The position numbers and the translations under genes were made by a program. The notes beneath the pieces were generated by a model. It was not told the DNA's origin and did not search any database. It saw only the letters and a program-made list of their open reading frames with translations. From Amycolatopsis sp. NBC_00345 (GTDB lineage: Bacteria > Actinomycetota > Actinomycetes > Mycobacteriales > Pseudonocardiaceae): DNA of 64,000 nucleotides. The stretch is taken from assembly GCF_036116635.1 (NCBI RefSeq), contig NZ_CP107995.1:744001-808000 (forward strand), read 5' to 3'. This document shows, in pieces, positions 56,058 through 63,462 of the stretch (positions within the stretch are counted from its first letter, which is position 1; every line of letters begins with the position of its first letter).

Positions 56058-57119
56058 TCAGCCGTTGTAGCCGGCCACGATCTTGGTGAACGCGTACTGC
56101 TCCTGGTCGATGCCGCTGCAGTCGCCGCCGCCGCTGCAATCGCGGTTGGTGGCCCAGAAGGTGAAACGGCCCAGGTGATGGCTCGTCGCGTAGTCGCGGA
56201 TCGAAGTGAAGTTGTCCACGGTCACGGTCTCGCCGGCGTTGTCGGTGTTGCCGTTCATCGAGGACAGGCCACTGCGGCTGTACGCGGTGGCGTCGTCCCA
56301 GCCGAAGGTGGACTTCAGCTCGCCGGCCAGCCCGTCGACGGCCGACTCGGTCATCGCGGCCATGTCGCCGCCGCTGGAGAAGTCGAACGGCATGACCGAC
56401 CAGACGTCGATGTCCGCGCCGAGCGCCTTGGCCTGCGTGATCAGCCGCTTGCCGGTGTCGGTGGGGCCGGTGGTGCTGGTGCCCATGGTGATGACGACCC
56501 GCAGGCCCGGGTTCTTGTCCTTGGTGATCTTGACGGCGTTCAGGATGCGGTCCTGCACCGTCGGGTTCTCGAACTCGTCGGTGTTCTCGATGTCGAGGTC
56601 GATCGCCTTGAGCTGGTAGGCGTCGATCACCTTCTGGTACGCGCCGGCCAGGTCCTCGGGCGTGGCGCAGGTGGCGCCGAGCTTGTTGCCCGACCAGCCG
56701 CCGAACGACGGGATCACGTCGCCCCCGGCGTCGCGGATGCTCTGGATCATCGAGGCGTCGGAGCCGTCGAGCGCGCGGCTGCCGTCCCACTGCGGGTTGC
56801 AGGTGCCGTTGGACAGCATGAACGCGAGGGTGAACGCCTTCACGCCGGTCGCGGACATGGCCGCGGCGGGGTCGGCCTGGCCGCCCCACTGGTACAGGTA
56901 GGGCGAGGCGAGGACGGGGTCCGGGGCGGCCATCGCCGACGGGGCGAGACCGGCGGTGGTGGCGAGCGCGGCACCCGCGGCGAGCGCGAGCGTGGCCAGG
57001 CGGCGCCACCGAGTTACTGATCCGACCGGAAGCAGGCGGAGACGGGCTGCAGCCGATTTGCTTGCCGGAACTTGTTTCCGCCGTGGCTGTAGTCGGATTA
57101 GTAGCGAACTAAGCAGCAT
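56058..57119 (-). CDS. Secreted GH18 chitinase-like protein
   Basis: 353 residues from ATG at 57119, 4 bases after GGAGG. An unusually long n-region (about 35 residues, MLLSSLLIRLQPRRKQVPAS and on) leads to a hydrophobic core and APSAMA cleavage site. The barrel shows VIPSFGGWSGNKLGATCA (SxGG motif) and AIDLDIEN with the catalytic Glu (DxxDxDxE type). The domain is close to bacterial chitinases of the ChiC/exochitinase kind. There is no chitin-binding module. The n-region is encoded by the antisense strand of structured element 3; no other in-frame start codon lies between it and the hydrophobic core. Confidence 0.85.
   Translation of the reverse strand: MLLSSLLIRLQPRRKQVPASKSAAARLRLLPVGSVTRWRRLATLALAAGAALATTAGLAPSAMAAPDPVLASPYLYQWGGQADPAAAMSATGVKAFTLAFMLSNGTCNPQWDGSRALDGSDASMIQSIRDAGGDVIPSFGGWSGNKLGATCATPEDLAGAYQKVIDAYQLKAIDLDIENTDEFENPTVQDRILNAVKITKDKNPGLRVVITMGTSTTGPTDTGKRLITQAKALGADIDVWSVMPFDFSSGGDMAAMTESAVDGLAGELKSTFGWDDATAYSRSGLSSMNGNTDNAGETVTVDNFTSIRDYATSHHLGRFTFWATNRDCSGGGDCSGIDQEQYAFTKIVAGYNG
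57014..57118 (+). ncRNA. Structured repeat element, copy 3 (antisense to the chitinase 5' end)
   Basis: TACTGATCCGAC (57015-57026) pairs with 57092-57103, with one G-T pair (57019/57099) that is a G-U wobble only if the plus strand is transcribed. Loop strands CGGAAGCA (57027-57034) and GTGGCTGTA (57083-57091), stem GGCGGA/TCCGCC and tail GAACTAAGCAGCA are conserved. A second-stem segment ACGGG/CTTGT uses two more G-T pairs. The next plus-strand gene is 250 bases away; the chitinase starts at the element edge on the other strand. Confidence 0.5.
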
Positions 57120-57367
57120 AGGTCCTCCAGCGGTGGGGACGCACGCCGGGGCGTGCTGGTGCGGAGTACCTCCGAAGGTGATGCGGCGGTATCAACCTGG
57201 AGGCGGGCTGTGTGCCAGCTCACGGTGGACTAGACCATTGGCAGTGTCAAGGTCCCGGCCCGGATGGAAAAAGACAGACAGTACGAAAGTAGGTCACCAC
57301 CGTCGCCGGGGTCGTGTGCCACTGAAGGCGGAGTGACAGCGGCGGCCGGGTGGGCTAATTTGCCGAA

Positions 57368-58579
57368 ATGATGGGGGATTCGGCGGCGGCCGGTCGGCGC
57401 TGGCGCCTGCCCTCGCTCGCCGGCTGGGCGTTGTGGCGCCATCCCCGCCGGGCCCTGGTGCTGGTGCTGGTGGTCGACCTCGTCGCGCTGGCCGGGACCG
57501 TGGCCGCCACGCTGCTGGTGCCGGTCTCGCTCACCGCCGCGGAAGAGTTCGCGGTGCTGCTGGCGGGGTTACTCGGGTGCGCCGAACTGTGCCGGTCAGC
57601 GGAACGCGGCCGGGCGGAATCATTGCTGGGGCCGGGTTTCGGCACGCCGTGGCTGTTCGCCGGCGCGGTGGTGCTGCCGCCCGTGCTCGCGGTGGCGCTG
57701 GTCGTGGTGTCCGGGCTGCACCGCTGGGCCCGGATTCGGCGGCGGCCGGTGTACCGGCAGGTGTTCGACGTCGCCGCCACGGCGGTGGCCGTGCTGCTGG
57801 CGGCAGGTTTCTTGATCTTGACCGGGCCGCCGTTGTTCACCAGCGCCCGGCTCACCGGCTTGGTCGTGGTGGCGGCGCTGGTGTTCGGGGCGGTCGACGC
57901 CGCGCTGCCGGCGGCCGTCGACGGCCGCCCGTCCCGAGGTCTGCCGGCAGCGCTGTTCGACGGTGCGATGGTCGCGCTCGGCGTCGCGCTCGCCTGGGCC
58001 GTCACGGACTCGCCGTGGGTGCTGCTGCCGCTCGCCGCTGGGCTGGTGGTGCTCTACCGCGGCGAGTTCGGCCGCGCGGGCCGCGACGCGGCCTCCGTGG
58101 ACCCCGGCACCGGCGTGCTCACGGCCGTCGCGTGGTGGGACGCCGCGCGGGAGACGCAGGCGCCCGCGTTCGCCGTGCTGGTGCTCGACCTCGACCACTT
58201 CGGCCGGCTCAACGCCCGTCACGGCCGCCGCATCGGCGACGACGTCCTGCGCGCGATCGCCGACACCCTGCGCGCCGAGGTCCGGTCCGCCGACCTGGTC
58301 GGCCGCTCCGGCGGCGGTGAGTTCGCCGTGCTCCTGCCCGGCACCGGGTGTTTCGACGCGCTGGCCATCGCCGAGCGCATCCGCCTGCGGGTCGCCTCGA
58401 CCGCCGTCGCGCTGAAAGCGGCCTACGGTAATCCGCAGTTCGCCTGGGCGACGGTCTCCGTGGGCGTCGCCGCCCGCCCCGACCACGGCGACCCGGTGGC
58501 GGCGGTCTTCGCGGCGGCCAGCGCGGCCGTCCGCCAGGCCAAGGAAACCGGGCGCAACCGGACCGTGCGCGCGTCCTGA
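57368..58579 (+). CDS. Membrane GGDEF-domain protein with degenerate signature
   Basis: 403 residues. About six or seven hydrophobic segments fill the first 230 residues, followed by a GGDEF domain. The metal loop is kept (LVLDLDHFGRLNARHG), but the signature reads GGGEF (RSGGGEFAVLLPG) and lacks the acidic third residue, so diguanylate cyclase activity is doubtful. The end has SVGVAARPDHGD and the KETGRNR motif expected for the fold. Start ATGATG is ambiguous by one codon. Upstream lies structured element 3. Confidence 0.8.
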   Translation: MMGDSAAAGRRWRLPSLAGWALWRHPRRALVLVLVVDLVALAGTVAATLLVPVSLTAAEEFAVLLAGLLGCAELCRSAERGRAESLLGPGFGTPWLFAGAVVLPPVLAVALVVVSGLHRWARIRRRPVYRQVFDVAATAVAVLLAAGFLILTGPPLFTSARLTGLVVVAALVFGAVDAALPAAVDGRPSRGLPAALFDGAMVALGVALAWAVTDSPWVLLPLAAGLVVLYRGEFGRAGRDAASVDPGTGVLTAVAWWDAARETQAPAFAVLVLDLDHFGRLNARHGRRIGDDVLRAIADTLRAEVRSADLVGRSGGGEFAVLLPGTGCFDALAIAERIRLRVASTAVALKAAYGNPQFAWATVSVGVAARPDHGDPVAAVFAAASAAVRQAKETGRNRTVRAS

Positions 58580-58590
58580 GCGGGCCGGAC

Positions 58591-58617
58591 GCCGTCAAGG
58601 ACTCCTTACCTGCGTAG
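58591..58617. repeat. Solo arm of palindrome family C
   Basis: GCCGTCAAGGACTCCTTACC then TGCGT matches the left arm of the palindrome at 58857 except for one base. The right arm is absent. It begins 11 bases after the GGDEF stop. Confidence 0.75.
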
Positions 58618-58669
58618 GACGCCAATGTCAGGGACTTGGGCCGTGTTGCCATGTTTGACCGTATTCCCA

Positions 58670-58726
58670 GGTCCCTGAAGGCCACCTTGAGGGACCCGGA
58701 TGCCCTCAAGGTGGCCTTCAGGGACC
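58670..58726. repeat. Palindrome family A, copy 3 (24-bp arms, 9-base loop)
   Basis: 58670-58693 (core CCTGAAGGCCACCTTGAGGG) and 58703-58726 are exact reverse complements with a 9-base loop ending in GGATG. Compared with the other copies, one base pair differs and is changed in both arms. Confidence 0.88.
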
Positions 58727-58856
58727 AACAACCCACGTCCCAGCGTCCCGCCACGGCCGAACCGGCGACGCCCACCCGTCAAGCCATCTGGCCTGGGCAA
58801 ACGGGCCCGAAACGTACCTAAACCGCTGACTTGAGTTCCAGGCACCGGCGCCGGAC

Positions 58857-58909
58857 GCCGTCAAGGACTCCTTACCCGCGTGGGACGCGGGTAAGGAGTC
58901 CTTGACGGC
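58857..58909. repeat. Palindrome family C, copy 2 (24-bp arms)
   Basis: 58857-58880 (core GTCAAGGACTCCTTACCCGC) and 58886-58909 are exact reverse complements around TGGGA. Relative to 55995-56047 the arms differ in paired positions. The rest of the 337-base gap between the GGDEF and oxygenase genes holds copies A3 and the solo C arm; no gene was seen. Confidence 0.85.
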
Positions 58910-58916
58910 ACCGTGG

Positions 58917-59879
58917 TCAGTGCACCGTGATCGCGTCCAGTTTCTCCTTCAGGTAAGCCGAAGCGACCACCTCCGGGTAGGCGACGCGGCCCAGCGGCGG
59001 CGCCAGCGAAGTGATGCGCGCGTCGTGGTCGGTTTCGTAGAAGAAGATCAGCGAGACGAGGTCCTCGTCGGGGGCGCTGGCGTGCGGGGGCAGCACGCGG
59101 TGGCGGGTGGAGCGCCAGCGGTCGCCGGTCCAGCGGGCCATCAGGTCGCCGATGTTGACGGTGAACGCGTCCTCGTCGAAGGGCGCGTCCACCCAATCGC
59201 CTTCGGCTGTGCAGACCTGCAGGCCGCCGACGCCGGACTGGCGGTCGAGCACCGTCACGGTGCCGAAGTCGGTGTGCGGGCCGATCCGGAACTGGCCCGG
59301 CTCGGGCGGGCCCACGCTGGTCATCGGCGGGTACCAGTTGATGTTGAAGGTGTACGTCGGATGGCCCGTGTGCCGCGTGAAGTGGTCCGGTTCCTGGGCC
59401 AGTGCGTGCGCGAAGACCCGCAGCAGGTCGTCGGACAGCGCGCGCATGCGGGCCATGTACTCCTGCGCGGTGGCGGCCAGGCCGGCGACCTCGGCGGGCC
59501 AGACGTTGGGCTGGAACCAGAACCCGTCCACGGCCGGGTCGTCGACACCCGCGTCCGCGCCCGCCGAGTACGACTCCTTCAGGTCCGGCGGCGTCTCGGT
59601 GCCCTCGGCGTAACCGTTGGCCTCGACGCCGGGCGGCAGCCAGCCGCGCCCGCCGACGGTCACCGCGTACCGCTGCTTCACTTCGGGTGGCAGCGCGAAG
59701 AACCGGCGCGCCAGCTCGCGCGTGCCGGCGCGCAGCTCCGGCGGCACGCCATGGCCGGTGACGAGCAGGAAACCGGACTCACGCAGCGCGCGGTCGATCT
59801 CGGCGGCCACCGCGGCCCGCCCCTCGGGCGTGCCGGCGTACCAGGGGGACAGGTCGACGAGCGGGACAGCGGTCGGCAT
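58917..59879 (-). CDS. 2-oxoglutarate/Fe(II) oxygenase, isopenicillin N synthase family
   Basis: 320 residues. The N-terminal DIOX_N part is VPLVDLSPWYAG and SGFLLVTGHGVPPEL. The iron site is His-x-Asp in IGPHTDFGTVTVL with the distal His in STRHRVLPP, and the 2-oxoglutarate Arg-x-Ser pair is in a later RxS-like segment. These cytosolic enzymes hydroxylate or cyclise small molecules. The deaminase gene lies 10 bases upstream on the same strand, so the two are co-transcribed; together with the nearby NCS1 permease they suggest nucleobase metabolism, possibly hydroxylation of a pyrimidine. Confidence 0.85.
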   Translation of the reverse strand: MPTAVPLVDLSPWYAGTPEGRAAVAAEIDRALRESGFLLVTGHGVPPELRAGTRELARRFFALPPEVKQRYAVTVGGRGWLPPGVEANGYAEGTETPPDLKESYSAGADAGVDDPAVDGFWFQPNVWPAEVAGLAATAQEYMARMRALSDDLLRVFAHALAQEPDHFTRHTGHPTYTFNINWYPPMTSVGPPEPGQFRIGPHTDFGTVTVLDRQSGVGGLQVCTAEGDWVDAPFDEDAFTVNIGDLMARWTGDRWRSTRHRVLPPHASAPDEDLVSLIFFYETDHDARITSLAPPLGRVAYPEVVASAYLKEKLDAITVH

Positions 59880-59888
59880 GGTCGTCTC

Positions 59889-60356
59889 CTATGGAGTGTC
59901 CGAAGTGGACGGTACCCCGATGTCCTCGAACCACAGTTCCGGGCGCCGGGCGATGAAATCGGTCATCAGGGCGGTGCACGCGGGGTCGTCCAGCAGCTCG
60001 ATCGTGACGCCGAGGCCCGCCAGCCAGTCGTGCCCGCCGTGGAACGTCTCGGCCTCGCCGATGATCACGTGCGGGATGCCGAACTGGCGCACCAGCCCGC
60101 TGCAGTACCAGCACGGCGAGAGCGTGGTGACCATGATCGTGTCGCGGTAGTGCGGGCGGCGCCCGGCGTTGCGGAAGGCCGTGGTCTCGGCGTGCAGCGA
60201 CGGGTCGCCGTCCTGCACCCGGCGGTTGTGCCCGCGGCCGAGCAGGGTGCCGCGGCGGTCGAACAGCGCGGCGCCGATCGGCACGCCGCCCTCGGCCTGG
60301 CCCAGCTCGGCCTCCTCGCGGGCGACGGCGAGCAACTTCTGCGGGTCGATCTGCAT
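59889..60356 (-). CDS. Cytosine-deaminase-like nucleoside/base deaminase
   Basis: 155 residues. The zinc site is LHAETTAFRNAG (His and proton-shuttle Glu) and LSPCWYCSGLVRQFGIPHVI (two Cys), which matches the fungal cytosine deaminase pattern SPCxxC-G better than tRNA or guanine deaminases. It hydrolyses the exocyclic amine of cytosine or a related base. It is first in a two-gene unit with the 2OG-Fe oxygenase and is divergent from the WYL regulator, which probably controls it. Confidence 0.85.
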   Translation of the reverse strand: MQIDPQKLLAVAREEAELGQAEGGVPIGAALFDRRGTLLGRGHNRRVQDGDPSLHAETTAFRNAGRRPHYRDTIMVTTLSPCWYCSGLVRQFGIPHVIIGEAETFHGGHDWLAGLGVTIELLDDPACTALMTDFIARRPELWFEDIGVPSTSDTP

Positions 60357-60445
60357 GCGCCACTCTCACCGGCCGCGGCGGGTGCTGGCAAGTCCTGCGC
60401 CATCGCGGACCGGAACTGTCCGCGTTGTCTGGCAGAGTGAGGCGC

Positions 60446-61414
60446 ATGTACGGAACCTCCGAGCGGCTGCTGCGCCTGCTGTCCCTGCTGCAGGCCCGGC
60501 GCGACTGGCCGGGGCCGGACCTGGCCGAGCGGCTCAGCGTGGACGTCCGCACGGTCCGCCGCGACATCGAGCGCCTGCGTGGGCTGGGTTACCCGGTGCA
60601 CGCGACGCCCGGGGTCGCGGGCGGGTACCGGCTCGGCGCCGGGGCCGCGCTGCCACCGCTGCTGCTGGACGACGACGAGGCCGTGGCCGTCGCCGTCGGC
60701 CTGCGCACGGCGGCCAACGGCACGGTGTCCGGTATCGAGGAGACGTCCGTGCGCGCGCTGGCGAAGCTCGAGCAGGTGCTGCCCGCGCGGCTGCGGCACC
60801 GGGTGAGCGCACTGCAGACCGCGACGCTGGCGCTGGGCAGCGGCGGCCCGATGGTGGACGCCGAGGTGCTCACGGTGATCGCCTCCGCGTGCCGCGACCA
60901 CGAGCGCCTGCGTTTCACCTATGGCACGCACGCGGGCGACGTGGCGGAGCGGAACGTCGAGCCGCTGCGGATGGTCCACACCGGACGCCGCTGGTACCTC
61001 GTGGCGTACGACCTGGGCCGCGAGGCCTGGCGCACCTTCCGCGTGGACCGCGTCGACGGCGTCCCGGCGCCCGGTTTCCGTTTCACACCACGCGAACCGC
61101 CCGCGGAAGACCTCGCGGTGTACGTCTCACGCGCGATTTCCGCAGCGCCGTACGCCCATCAAATGGTGCTGCGGGTGGCCGCGCCGGCGTCGGTGCTGGC
61201 CGAACGCGTCCCGCCGACAGTGGGTGCGGTGGAGCCGGTCGACGAGCACAGCTGCCGGATCCGGACGGGTGCCCACGACCTCGGCGCGCTGCCGTTCTAC
61301 CTCGCGCAGTGGGACTACGACTTCGTGGTGGAGGACGCGCCGCCCGGGCTGGTCGAGCGGCTGGCCCGGATCGCGGACCGGTTCTCCCGCGCCGCCGCCG
61401 GTTCTCAGCCGTGA
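60446..61414 (+). CDS. HTH-WYL domain transcriptional regulator
   Basis: 322 residues from ATG at 60446. The N-terminal HTH_11 domain reads SERLLRLLSLLQARRDWPG and SVDVRTVRRDIERLRGLGY. Then a WYL domain has GGYRLGAGAALPPLLLDDDE and the motif NVEPLRMVHTGRRWYLVAYD. A WCX-type C-terminal extension ends the protein. WYL domains often bind nucleotides or nucleic acids. It is divergent from the deaminase-oxygenase pair with 89 bases between the starts and is the natural candidate to regulate them. Confidence 0.88.
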   Translation: MYGTSERLLRLLSLLQARRDWPGPDLAERLSVDVRTVRRDIERLRGLGYPVHATPGVAGGYRLGAGAALPPLLLDDDEAVAVAVGLRTAANGTVSGIEETSVRALAKLEQVLPARLRHRVSALQTATLALGSGGPMVDAEVLTVIASACRDHERLRFTYGTHAGDVAERNVEPLRMVHTGRRWYLVAYDLGREAWRTFRVDRVDGVPAPGFRFTPREPPAEDLAVYVSRAISAAPYAHQMVLRVAAPASVLAERVPPTVGAVEPVDEHSCRIRTGAHDLGALPFYLAQWDYDFVVEDAPPGLVERLARIADRFSRAAAGSQP

Positions 61415-61518
61415 GTGGTCAAGCCGGACCATGCCGGATAGCTCGCGAAGTCGGTGAGCACGTCCCACACGTGCTGCGGGGCGGCTGCGATGTCCGTGAA
61501 AACTTCGGCCGTACGCAT
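61405..61518 (-). pseudogene. Truncated SRPBCC-family gene
   Basis: ATG at 61518 follows GGAGG at 7 bases, so expression signals are intact. The 37 residues (RTAEVFTDIAAAPQHVWDVL then TDFASYPAW) are the first strand and helix of an SRPBCC/START-like domain, which needs about 140 residues. The frame stops early and runs into the end of the WYL regulator. It is a 3'-deleted remnant. Confidence 0.75.
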
Positions 61519-61550
61519 ACGGTTTCCTCCGCGGTTGGTGTTCGGAGTCA

Positions 61551-61848
61551 GCTCAGTGCGGCAGCCAGCGCCGCGTCGAGGTCCGGGTACGCGTAGGTGT
61601 AGCCCCCGTCGAGCGCGCGGCGGGGATAGCGCGCTGGCCGGTGGTGACCATGTCGGCCATCTCACCGAGGGCCAGCTTCAGCACGAACCCGGACGAGATT
61701 GTGGGTGCCCAGCACCCGCGATCGCCGCACGCGCTCCTTGGCGTCGTCGGTCAGGACAGGGTGGTGGCCTCGTCGCCCCGTTCGCTGAGGCGGGCGACGA
61801 GCTTCCGGCCGATGAGGCCGGTGGCGCCCGTGACGGTGATCTTCATGG
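61551..61848 (-). pseudogene. Remnant of a TIGR01777 family NAD-dependent epimerase
   Basis: Three pieces can be read in order on the minus strand. The N-terminus (MKITVTGATGLIGRKLVARL, from ATG 61848) stops after about 30 codons. Next comes TDDAKERVRRSRVLGTHNLV in another frame, matching the middle of YfcH/TIGR01777 proteins. Then come FVLKLALGEMADMV and, in a further frame, RRALDGGYTYAYPDLDAALA, their C-terminus. Most of the about 300-residue gene has been lost through internal deletions and frameshifts. Confidence 0.75.
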
Positions 61849-61882
61849 CTGTTTCCTTTGCCAGATACGGGGAATCGCCGGG

Positions 61883-62296
61883 TCAGACAGTCGGTGGGGT
61901 CCAGTCGGCGGGCAGGCCGGACTGGGCCAGCACGGTGGCGAGGCTGTAGTAGTCCCGGTTCGCGGCGATCAGGCCGTGGCGTAGTTCGAGGATCGTCGTG
62001 GCGGGCACGGCGAACGGCGTCGGCGCACCGTGGATGTGGCCCGCGTACGTCGTTTCGATGGCGACGCGATCGCCTTGGCGGAACGATTCCTTGACCGTCA
62101 CCTTCACGTCGGCGATCAGCAGGTCGGTGCGCTGCTTCCAGCCGGCGACCCCGTCCCGGCCCGTCGAGACCGCGTTGACGCCGAGGTCGGTGTAGGTGCC
62201 GTCCGGGGTGAACAGCTTCGCCAGCGCCTGCGGGTCGGTGCCGCTCCACGCCGCGGACCAGGCGGCCACGATGTCGTTGGTGTCCCGGGGTGTCAA
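61883..62296 (-). CDS. NTF2/SnoaL-like protein
   Basis: 137 residues from TTG at 62296, overlapping the stop of the upstream oxidoreductase (TTGA). The alpha+beta barrel fold is suggested by IVAAWSAAWSGTDPQALAKL, FTPDGTYTDLGV, GRDGVAGWKQRTD and the final strands FRQGDRVAIETTYAGHIHG and ILELRHGLIAANRDYYSLAT. SnoaL-like proteins bind or turn over small hydrophobic compounds. Co-translation with the oxidoreductase suggests a shared substrate. Confidence 0.75.
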   Translation of the reverse strand: MTPRDTNDIVAAWSAAWSGTDPQALAKLFTPDGTYTDLGVNAVSTGRDGVAGWKQRTDLLIADVKVTVKESFRQGDRVAIETTYAGHIHGAPTPFAVPATTILELRHGLIAANRDYYSLATVLAQSGLPADWTPPTV

Positions 62297-63357
62297 GGGA
62301 CGAGGACGATCTTGCCGAGAGCCGTCCGGGAGGACGACTCGCTGAGCTCCAGCGCCGCGACGACCTCCGTCAACGGGAAGCGGGCCGCGATCTTCGCGGT
62401 CACCACGCCGTCGCGCAGCAGTCCGAACAGGTAGGTGAGGTCGGTGCGGGTCCTGTCCTGGAACGCCGCCTGCTTGGCCGAACCCGGTTTGCCCGCGCCC
62501 GTCCAGACGTTGTAGAAGCTCGCGTGCCGGCCCGTCGGCAGGTAGTTCCACATCGCGAGTTTCCCGGCCAGCATGAGGAATTCGGGCAGCACCGGGCCGG
62601 TTTCGTCGATCTTGCTCGCGATGCTGTAGGAGACCAGCGTGCCGGTGCGGTTGAGCAGCCCGTACGAGACGGGGACGCTGTCGCCGCCGAGGTGGTCGAA
62701 CACCGCGTCCACGCCGTCGGGGGCCAGCGCTCGCACCGCTTCGGCCAGATCGGGGACCCGGTAGTCGATCGGCTCCACGCCCATCGCGCGCAGCGCCTCG
62801 TGGTGACGCGGGCCGGCCGTGCCGATCACGCGGGCGCCCGCGTGCCGCGCGAGCTGCACCAGGATCGTGCCCACACCACCGCTGGCGCCCAGCACGAGCA
62901 CGGTCTGCCCGGCCTGGACCTTCGCGCTGCGGTGCAACATCTGGTACGCGGTCAGCCCGTTCACGATCAGCGTCTCCGCCTCGTCCGCGCTGATCCCGTC
63001 GGGCACCTGCACCAGGTCGGCGGCGGTGAGCAGCACGGCCGTGGCCCAGCCGCCGGTCTTGGTCAGCGCGGCGACCCGCCGCCCGACCAAGACGCGGTCC
63101 ACGCCGGGGCCGACGGCCTCGACGACGCCGACGAGGTCGTAGCCGGGCACGAATGGGAACTCGGGCTGGCCGTAGTAGCGGCCCCGGCGCATCGCGCTCT
63201 CGGCGGCGGACACGGCCGTCGACTCGACGCGCACCAGGGCCTGGCCGGCGGCGGGCGCCGGCAGCGCGCGCTCGACCAGTCGGAGGCCGGACGGTTCGAC
63301 CTTGCCCGGCAGGACTACCTCGGTGGCGGTCACCTCGGGGGCGTTCTTCTCACTCAC
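62293..63357 (-). CDS. Medium-chain dehydrogenase/quinone oxidoreductase-like protein
   Basis: 354 residues from GTG at 63357. The GroES-like part has PGYDLVGVVEAVGPGVDRV; the cofactor motif is TVLVLGASGGVGTILVQLAR with the AVFDHLGGDSV strand; the end is VVAALELSESSSRTALGKIV. No zinc-ligand cluster is seen. It is first in a two-gene unit with the NTF2-like gene. A degraded TetR gene lies divergently upstream, so control may have been lost. The spacer is AT-rich for this genome (TACATCGCACTGTTAATGG). Confidence 0.85.
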   Translation of the reverse strand: MSEKNAPEVTATEVVLPGKVEPSGLRLVERALPAPAAGQALVRVESTAVSAAESAMRRGRYYGQPEFPFVPGYDLVGVVEAVGPGVDRVLVGRRVAALTKTGGWATAVLLTAADLVQVPDGISADEAETLIVNGLTAYQMLHRSAKVQAGQTVLVLGASGGVGTILVQLARHAGARVIGTAGPRHHEALRAMGVEPIDYRVPDLAEAVRALAPDGVDAVFDHLGGDSVPVSYGLLNRTGTLVSYSIASKIDETGPVLPEFLMLAGKLAMWNYLPTGRHASFYNVWTGAGKPGSAKQAAFQDRTRTDLTYLFGLLRDGVVTAKIAARFPLTEVVAALELSESSSRTALGKIVLVP

Positions 63358-63462
63358 GGCCGGCTCCTCGACTATCGGCGACTGTACATCGCACTGTTAA
63401 TGGTCGTAACTATGTATCGATGCGTCATACTGTGTCAACTCGTCAGCAGAAATGAGGTGACC

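Noticed and set aside
56956..57336. Plus-strand open frame downstream of structured element 3
   Set aside because: The translation is basic low-complexity sequence and has no ribosome-binding site; the region is the chitinase 5' end and a spacer.
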